Shown: in pieces, positions 59,375 to 64,000 of the stretch | Layout: each line of letters begins with the position of its first letter | How positions within the stretch are numbered: the stretch's first letter is position 1 | Source: VGBV01 sp963780395 | GTDB lineage: Bacteria > Actinomycetota > Thermoleophilia > Solirubrobacterales > 70-9 | Length of the DNA: 64,000 nt | Reading direction: 5' to 3' | Assembly (NCBI GenBank): GCA_963780395.1 | Contig: CAWABY010000017.1 | Location: 62,001 to 126,000 of the forward strand | Program-made: the position numbers and the translations under genes | Notes under the pieces: model-generated | The model's database searches: none | Seen by the model: only the letters and a program-made list of their open reading frames with translations | Told to the model about the DNA's origin: nothing

Positions 59375-60730
59375 GTGAGCGAGCAGCTGTTCGAGAGCGG
59401 AGAGGAGGCCCGGGGAAGAACGCGCGTCCCGGCCGGCGAGGCGCCGCTGGCGACGCGAATGCGCCCGCGCGACCTGGACGAGTTCGTCGGGCAGGGCGAT
59501 CTGCTCGAGCCCGGCTCGGCGCTGCGTGTCGCGATCGAGTCCGGCGAGCCCCACAGCGCCGTCTTCTACGGGCCCCCGGGCACCGGCAAGACGACGCTAG
59601 CGCGGATCATCGCCGCCACCGCCTCCGGCGCCTTCGAGGAGCTCTCGGCCGTCAACGCGGGCCGCCCCGAAGTGCGCGAGGTGATCGCGCGCGCCGAGGA
59701 GAGGCGCGCGGCCGGCCGGCCGACGATCTTCTTCCTGGACGAGATCCACCGCTTCAACAAGGCCCAGCAGGACGCGCTGCTGCCGGCGGTGGAGGAGGGG
59801 CTGCTGACGCTGATCGGCGCCACCACCGAGAACCCTTACTTCGAGGTCAACTCGGCGCTGCTCTCGCGCACCCAGATCTACGAGTTCAGGCCCCTCACCG
59901 ACGAGGACATCGCGGGGCTGCTGCGCCGCGCGCTCAGCGACGAGCGCGGGATCCCGGACCCGCCCGAGGTCGCCCCCGATGCGCTCGAGATGCTGGCCGC
60001 GCGCGCCGGCGGCGACGCCCGTGTGGCGCTGGCGGCGCTGGAGCGCGCGGTCGAGACGACCCGCGCTGCCGGCGACGGCGAGGTCGAGATGGAGGCGGTC
60101 GAGGACGCGCTGCAGCGCAAGGCCCTGCTCTATGACCGCGAGGGCGACCGCCACTACGACTACATCTCGGCCTGGATCAAGGCGACCCGGGGGTCTGACG
60201 TGGACGCCTCGCTCTACTACCTGGCAGTGATGCTGGAGGGCGGTGAGGACCCGCGCTTCATCGCCCGCCGCATGGTCATCTTCGCCTCGGAGGACGTCGG
60301 CAACGCCGACCCGCAGGCGCTGCTGATCGCGACCGCTGCCGCCCAGGCGGTGGACAGGGTCGGCCTGCCCGAGTGCGCGCTCAACCTGAGCCAGGCGGCC
60401 GCCTACCTGGCGCTGGCCCCCAAGTCGAACGCCTCGACGACGGCAATCTCTCGCGCGATGGGACACGTGCGCGAGCACGGCGCCGCCGAGCCGCCCCCGT
60501 ACCTGCAGGACGCCCACTACCCCGGCGCCAAGCAGCTCGGCCGCGGCTCGGGCTACCGCTACCCCCACGACGAACCGGGCGGGGTCAGCGACCAAGCGCT
60601 GGCACCCGAGGCCGTCAGCGGCGAGCGCTTCTACGAGCCGACCGACCGCGGCTTCGAGGCCGAGCTTCGCACCCGGCTCGAGCGGCTGCGCCAGCGGCTC
60701 GGCGGCGGCCCGAAGCCGGATACCGACTAA
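59375..60730 (+). CDS. rarA: Replication-associated recombination AAA+ ATPase MgsA/RarA
   Basis: 451 residues, clamp-loader-like ATPase acting at stalled forks. The N-terminal block is APLATRMRPRDLDEFVGQGD. Walker A is FYGPPGTGKTTLARIIAATA, Walker B IFFLDEIHRFNKAQQDALLP, sensor 1 LIGATTENPYFEVNSALLSR. The C-terminal tetramerisation domain has EGGEDPRFIARRMVIFASED and LNLSQAAAYLALAPKSNA. It lacks the UBZ finger of the eukaryotic relative, as bacteria do. GTG start 6 nt after CATACT (59363-59368); an in-frame extension to 59315 would overlap the divergent peptidase promoter. Confidence 0.93.
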   Translation: MSEQLFESGEEARGRTRVPAGEAPLATRMRPRDLDEFVGQGDLLEPGSALRVAIESGEPHSAVFYGPPGTGKTTLARIIAATASGAFEELSAVNAGRPEVREVIARAEERRAAGRPTIFFLDEIHRFNKAQQDALLPAVEEGLLTLIGATTENPYFEVNSALLSRTQIYEFRPLTDEDIAGLLRRALSDERGIPDPPEVAPDALEMLAARAGGDARVALAALERAVETTRAAGDGEVEMEAVEDALQRKALLYDREGDRHYDYISAWIKATRGSDVDASLYYLAVMLEGGEDPRFIARRMVIFASEDVGNADPQALLIATAAAQAVDRVGLPECALNLSQAAAYLALAPKSNASTTAISRAMGHVREHGAAEPPPYLQDAHYPGAKQLGRGSGYRYPHDEPGGVSDQALAPEAVSGERFYEPTDRGFEAELRTRLERLRQRLGGGPKPDTD

Positions 60731-60744
60731 TAGAGCCAGATTAA

Positions 60745-60924
60745 GAGGATGTTGCGCGGGTGCCGCGGGTGCGGGCAAGCGCAACATTTCCGGCGAGGGC
60801 GTGTTCTGTGGGGAGTCTGACGCTCCGGACGCGAAGGTTCGCCGGAGCCGGCGCGTGTAAAGCCGGGGAGTGGACACAAGGGGGCCGGAAGCCGGGGGAT
60901 AGCTTCCGGCCCCCGCCTTTTTTT
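60745..60924 (+). ncRNA. Candidate structured RNA upstream of a strong terminator
   Basis: The 275-bp gap between rarA and the aldehyde dehydrogenase has no plausible gene, yet it is rich in nested inverted repeats. Helix A is ATGTTGCGC (60749-60757) with GCGCAACAT (60779-60787). Helix B is CCGGCGA (60790-60796) with TCGCCGG (60839-60845), enclosing GCGT/ACGC and GGAG/CTCC pairs. Helix C is the terminator at 60880-60914. An independent small RNA or a riboswitch-like leader would both look like this. I match it to no known family, and no clear promoter is visible. Confidence 0.4.
60880..60924 (+). terminator. Strong intrinsic terminator
   Basis: A 13-bp perfect stem (60880-60892 with 60902-60914), a nine-base loop, and a run of seven T after GCC (60918-60924). 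It is the clearest rho-independent terminator in the window. It ends transcription from rarA or from the candidate RNA before the next gene, which has its own promoter. Confidence 0.9.
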
Positions 60925-61005
60925 CGGGAGGCCTTCTTGGGGGAAGAAGGGAGAGGGGCCCTGGCGGGGGCTCCTCCTCCGCCTGCCCCTAGAATCGATT
61001 GCCCG

Positions 61006-62652
61006 ATGGCCTCCGCCACCAGCAAGACGACCCGGGCCAAGTCGAACTCGAAGGGCGCCGCCAAGTCCGGGGCCAAGGACAAGCCGCAGCCAGGGCTGGA
61101 GTCGTTCAACCCCGCCACCGGCGAGCTGGTCGGCACCGTCGAGACGATCACCCCGGCCAAGGTCCAGGGCGTCGTCGACGACGTCGCCGAGGTGCAGCCG
61201 TTCTGGGCGCAGCTGTCGCTGGCCGATCGCGCGCGCTACATGCGGCGCGCGGGCGACGTGCTGCTGGCCGAGATCGACGAGCTGGCCGAGCTGCTGACCC
61301 GCGAGCAGGGGAAGCCGCGGGTGGAGAGCTACACGATGGAGCTGCTGCCGACCGTGGACGCGCTCAAGTGGATCGCCGACGAGGGCCCGGACATCCTCTC
61401 GGACGAGCGGGTGCCGATGCCCCAGGCCTTCCTGAAGACGAAGCGGTCGAAGTTCGTCTACGAGCCGCTCGGCGTCGTCGGCGTGATCGCGCCGTGGAAC
61501 TACCCGTGGTCGATCCCCTTCGGCGAGGTCGCGATCGCGCTGATGGCCGGCAACGGGGTCGTGCTGAAGCCGGCCAGCCTGACTCCGATGATCGGCGAGC
61601 GGATCCGGATGCTGTTCGAGAAGGCGGGCTTCCCCGAGGGGCTGGTCCGCACGGTCCACGGGGGCGGGCGCATCGGCGACGCGCTGGTGAAGTCATCGGC
61701 CCAGAAGATCTTCTTCACCGGCTCCGTCGAGGTCGGCTACAAGGTCGGGGCCGCCGCCGCCAAGCGGATGAAGGGCGCGGTGCTGGAGCTGGGCGGCAAG
61801 GACCCCCAGCTCGTCTGCGCCGACGCCGACCTGGCGAACGCCGTCTCGGGCGCCGTCTGGGGCGGCTTCGCCAACGCCGGCCAGACCTGCTCGGGGATCG
61901 AGCGCGTCTACGTCCACCGCGACGTCGCCGACCGCTTCCTGGAGGGAGTCGTCCGCGAGACCGAGCGACTCACCGTGGGCGACCCGCTCGACTGGTCGAC
62001 CGAGATCGGCCCGATGGTCTCCGAAGACCAGGCCCAGACCGTCGCCGAGCTGGTCGCCGACGCCGTCGAGCACGGTGCCACCAAGCTCACCGGCGGCCCC
62101 ACCAAGGTCAAGGGGATGAAGGGCAGCTTCATCGCGCCGGTCGTGCTGACCGGGGTCACGCACGAGATGCGCATCATGAAGGAGGAGATCTTCGGCCCGG
62201 TGCTCCCGATCGTGACCGTGGACAGCGAGGAGCAGGGGGTGGAGCTCGCCAACGACTCCGACTTCGGGCTCGGCGCCTCGGTCTGGACCACCGACCGGGC
62301 CAAGGGCGAGCGCATCGCCCGCCGGATCCAGTCGGGGATGGTCTGGGTCAACGACCACTCCTTCTCGCACGGTGCCTGCCAGTGCGCCTGGGGCGGGGTC
62401 AAGGACTCCGGCCTTGGCCGCTCGCACTCCAAGTTCGGCTTCTACGAGTGCGTCAACGTGAAGCTGGTCAGCTGGGAGCCCGGTTGGACCCGCGACTTCT
62501 GGTGGCAGCCGTATGACCGCGACCTGGGCCAGGCGATCCGCTCATCGGCCCAATTGCTCTACGGCCGCAACGGCAAGCGCCTCGAAGCCCTACGCGAGGG
62601 CGCGGGCGCCCTCGCCAGGGTCGGGCGAAAGACCCTGCAAAAGGGCAAGTAG
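61006..62652 (+). CDS. Aldehyde dehydrogenase (succinate-semialdehyde-like), long form
   Basis: 548 residues. A Lys/Ala/Ser-rich, probably disordered leader of about 35 residues precedes the normal enzyme, which begins SFNPATGELVGTVETITP. Cofactor segment APWNYPWSIPFGEVAIALMA; FFTGSVEVGYKVGAAAA; general base in VLELGGKDPQLVCADAD; nucleophile Cys in NAGQTCSGIERVYVHRD; late EIFGPVLPIV. The C-terminus extends some 50 residues past the catalytic domain (DFWWQPYDRDLGQAIRSSAQ). That extra tail resembles membrane- or lipid-associated fatty aldehyde dehydrogenases. TAGAAT (60990-60995) lies 10 nt before the ATG. Confidence 0.87.
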   Translation: MASATSKTTRAKSNSKGAAKSGAKDKPQPGLESFNPATGELVGTVETITPAKVQGVVDDVAEVQPFWAQLSLADRARYMRRAGDVLLAEIDELAELLTREQGKPRVESYTMELLPTVDALKWIADEGPDILSDERVPMPQAFLKTKRSKFVYEPLGVVGVIAPWNYPWSIPFGEVAIALMAGNGVVLKPASLTPMIGERIRMLFEKAGFPEGLVRTVHGGGRIGDALVKSSAQKIFFTGSVEVGYKVGAAAAKRMKGAVLELGGKDPQLVCADADLANAVSGAVWGGFANAGQTCSGIERVYVHRDVADRFLEGVVRETERLTVGDPLDWSTEIGPMVSEDQAQTVAELVADAVEHGATKLTGGPTKVKGMKGSFIAPVVLTGVTHEMRIMKEEIFGPVLPIVTVDSEEQGVELANDSDFGLGASVWTTDRAKGERIARRIQSGMVWVNDHSFSHGACQCAWGGVKDSGLGRSHSKFGFYECVNVKLVSWEPGWTRDFWWQPYDRDLGQAIRSSAQLLYGRNGKRLEALREGAGALARVGRKTLQKGK

Positions 62653-62736
62653 TCGCGAAAGCTCCGTCCGGCGGCTGAGTTAAATGTCAGCAAAGCCCAA
62701 CAACAAGCCGCCGAAATTTGGTATCCACCCGCGTTC

Positions 62737-63688
62737 ATGTTTTCGCCCGCTCGCCCCATTTCACGGATTCTGTTCGCCGCCGGGTCGCTGTTCGCGATCG
62801 CCCTGGCGCTGTTCGCCCAGCACCTGCTGGGCGGCCGAGCCGACGCCGCCGCGCCCGCCGCGGCGGGTGAGCCCACCGCCGCGGCGGCGGGCAAGGGCCA
62901 ACCCAGCGCCGCCGCGGCGGGCAGGGGAATAAGGATGGTGACCAGGAAGTTCCGCATGGGCCGGCCCAACCAGAAGCGGCGGCTGACCGTCCGCTGTCCG
63001 GGGAACAAGTGGCCGATGGGCGGCGGGGTGAAGACGAATCCGCCCCTGAGCGCGGGCGGCGAGGGCGTCTACCCGCACTCCTACGAGCGCCTGGGCGTCC
63101 AGGGTGGCTTCCACACGACCCCCGTGCTCTGGGACCCGACCCCGCGCCACACCCAGCGCCGGACGGTGAAGCTGCAGGTGATGTGCGGCCGCAAGCTCGG
63201 CAGGGTGACCCCTCCGCACAGGACCAAGTGGGTGAGGCCCGGAAAGACGAAGACCGTGATCGCAACCTGTCCCGGCCGCCGGCACCTGTTCGGCGGAGGC
63301 TTTCAGCGCACCAACTTCATCTCGCGCGGCGGCAACTTCGTGACCGAGTCCCACGCGATCTCGAGCAAGTCCTGGAAGGTGGTCGCCCACGCCTTCGGCG
63401 ACTTCGGCGGCGAGATCACCGCGATCGCCTACTGCATGCGGAGCAGGCGCCCGCTGCTGCGGGCAGGTCTCGGCCTCGACCACGATCGGACACGGCCAGG
63501 TCGGCACGGCGAGGACGCCATCATGCCCGGGCAAGCGCCGCCTCGTCTACGGCGGCTTCAGCGGCTCGCCCTCGGGTGCGATGTTCATGGCCGACGGGCA
63601 CTTCAAGCGCGACGGGTCGTGGTCCACCTCGGCCTTCAACCGCTTCGGTCCGACCGCCAACCTGACCGCCTACGGCTACTGCCTCTAG
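62737..63688 (+). pseudogene. Secreted protein with three CPG-x5-GG repeats, broken by a one-base insertion
   Basis: Begins MFSPARPISRILFAAGSLFA, a signal peptide, followed by an Ala/Gly/Lys-rich linker (APAAAGEPTAAAAGKG). Three repeats then share a Cys-Pro-Gly and a Gly-Gly-Gly/Phe: VRCPGNKWPMGGGV, ATCPGRRHLFGGGF, and PSCPGKRRLVYGGF. The third is only reached by moving one base forward near 63457-63461. From there the frame reads GQVSASTTIGHGQVGTARTP and runs to the stop at 63688 (LTAYGYCL). Without the shift the protein ends differently at 63723. Repaired length is about 316 residues. I know no function. Confidence 0.7.
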
Positions 63689-63703
63689 GGCTCGGCCGCC
63701 CGC

Positions 63704-64000
63704 CTAGCGCGCTTTCGGCCTGAAGCGCACGTGCAGGTGGTCGTCGTGGTAGACCAGGCGCTGCACCCGGCGGCCGCGCTGCGATCCCCTGTGGCCGAGG
63801 CCCGTGCTGGGCCCGACGAAGACGTAGACGGCGCCCGCCTTGACGAAGCGCCGCACCAGGTCACGGGCGAGCGGATGGTCGATCTGGGAGACGGCTGTGA
63901 TCGAGCGCTCCTGCCCGTCGGCGCGAGGGTAGTAGAGGTCGACGTCGAGCCCGTTCTGGTGGGAGGCGTGGCCGAGCCCTCCGTAGCGCCGCCCGAAGGG
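63704..64000 (-). CDS. MepA-like (M74/M15) murein endopeptidase, 5' end outside window
   Basis: The last 98 codons of a LAS-type zinc peptidase. The metal site reads GGLGHASHQNGLDVDLYYPR (H-x6-D spacing) and the closing HDDHLHVRF carries the last His ligand. This combination is found in penicillin-insensitive murein endopeptidase MepA and related D,D-carboxypeptidases that cut peptidoglycan cross-links. The end, HDDHLHVRFRPKAR, is complete. The start and any signal peptide lie beyond base 64000. Convergent with the secreted repeat protein, 15 nt apart. Confidence 0.82.
   Translation of the reverse strand, partial: PFGRRYGGLGHASHQNGLDVDLYYPRADGQERSITAVSQIDHPLARDLVRRFVKAGAVYVFVGPSTGLGHRGSQRGRRVQRLVYHDDHLHVRFRPKAR

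Noticed and set aside
60830..60860. tRNA T-arm (GGTTCG...)
   Set aside because: No matching acceptor stem, anticodon arm or CCA end in suitable distance.
60790..60870. c-di-GMP-I (GEMM) riboswitch
   Set aside because: Only a short string near the core looks similar; the tetraloop receptor, the second stem and the conserved 5' part are missing.
62684..62932. Separate short gene starting at 62684 (MSAKPNNKPPK)
   Set aside because: After about 20 residues it becomes low-complexity Arg/Pro sequence in the wrong frame of the secreted protein; at most it is leader sequence.

Overview
This is a GC-rich (roughly 70 percent) chromosomal segment of an actinobacterium. It carries a fused PafB/PafC-type WYL regulator, a PAC2 protein, a DUF2342 zinc protease, an lhr-nei pair in the same order as in mycobacteria, an AdnA-like helicase-nuclease and many GTG starts. 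Secreted proteins with degenerate Gly/Asp/Lys hemolysin-type repeats and the very frequent leaderless starts suggest class Thermoleophilia (Solirubrobacterales or a relative). That placement is an inference, since no rRNA gene is present. I see no phage, insertion sequence, CRISPR array, tRNA or rRNA gene. The window is almost fully coding, and the only sizeable gene-free stretch (60731-61005) holds a possible structured RNA and a strong terminator.

Layout. 1-7.6 kb: SDR oxidoreductase (cut by the window edge), a YhaM-type HD nuclease, the WYL regulator (frameshifted), a cupin, a metallo-beta-lactamase-fold hydrolase and a penicillin-acylase-family Ntn hydrolase. 8-11.7 kb: a complete dTDP-L-rhamnose operon, rmlA-rmlD-rmlB-rmlC, with overlapping starts and stops. 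12-19.8 kb: the giant helicase Lhr (frameshifted) coupled to a Nei-type DNA glycosylase, a Crp/Fnr regulator, protein isoaspartate methyltransferase (frameshifted), ASCH and SRPBCC proteins. 19.8-21.9 kb: groES-groEL with a CIRCE operator and terminator. 22-30.5 kb: gene remnant, sugar epimerase, ferredoxin, Mrp ATPase, an octad-repeat protein with an SOS-box-like site, zinc protease, inositol-phosphatase-like enzyme and the AdnA-like nuclease. 30.5-39.6 kb: small genes, PAC2, a second YhaM-type nuclease, a transporter split into two half-genes, trehalose-phosphatase, PolX, polyprenol-phosphate mannosyltransferase and thioredoxin. 39.6-49.9 kb: ileS, VOC/MarR pair, secreted and lipoproteins, fumarase, a second gene remnant, aldehyde dehydrogenase and SpoIID. 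49.9-64 kb: MtaD-like deaminase, YchF, PAP2 phosphatase, membrane protein plus BtrH-like protein, methylmalonyl-CoA epimerase cluster, DUF1385, M20 peptidase, MgsA/RarA, a second aldehyde dehydrogenase, a secreted repeat protein (frameshifted) and a MepA-like endopeptidase (cut by the edge).

Two window-wide patterns stand out. About thirty-two genes have a TANNNT-like box ending usually 6-9 nt before the start codon with no ribosome-binding site, which is the layout of leaderless transcripts. Two divergent gene pairs even share overlapping -10 boxes. Second, four genes (WYL regulator, lhr, pcm, secreted protein near the right end) are each broken by one surplus base, always in the same direction. 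That points to insertion-type sequence errors at least as much as to real pseudogenes.
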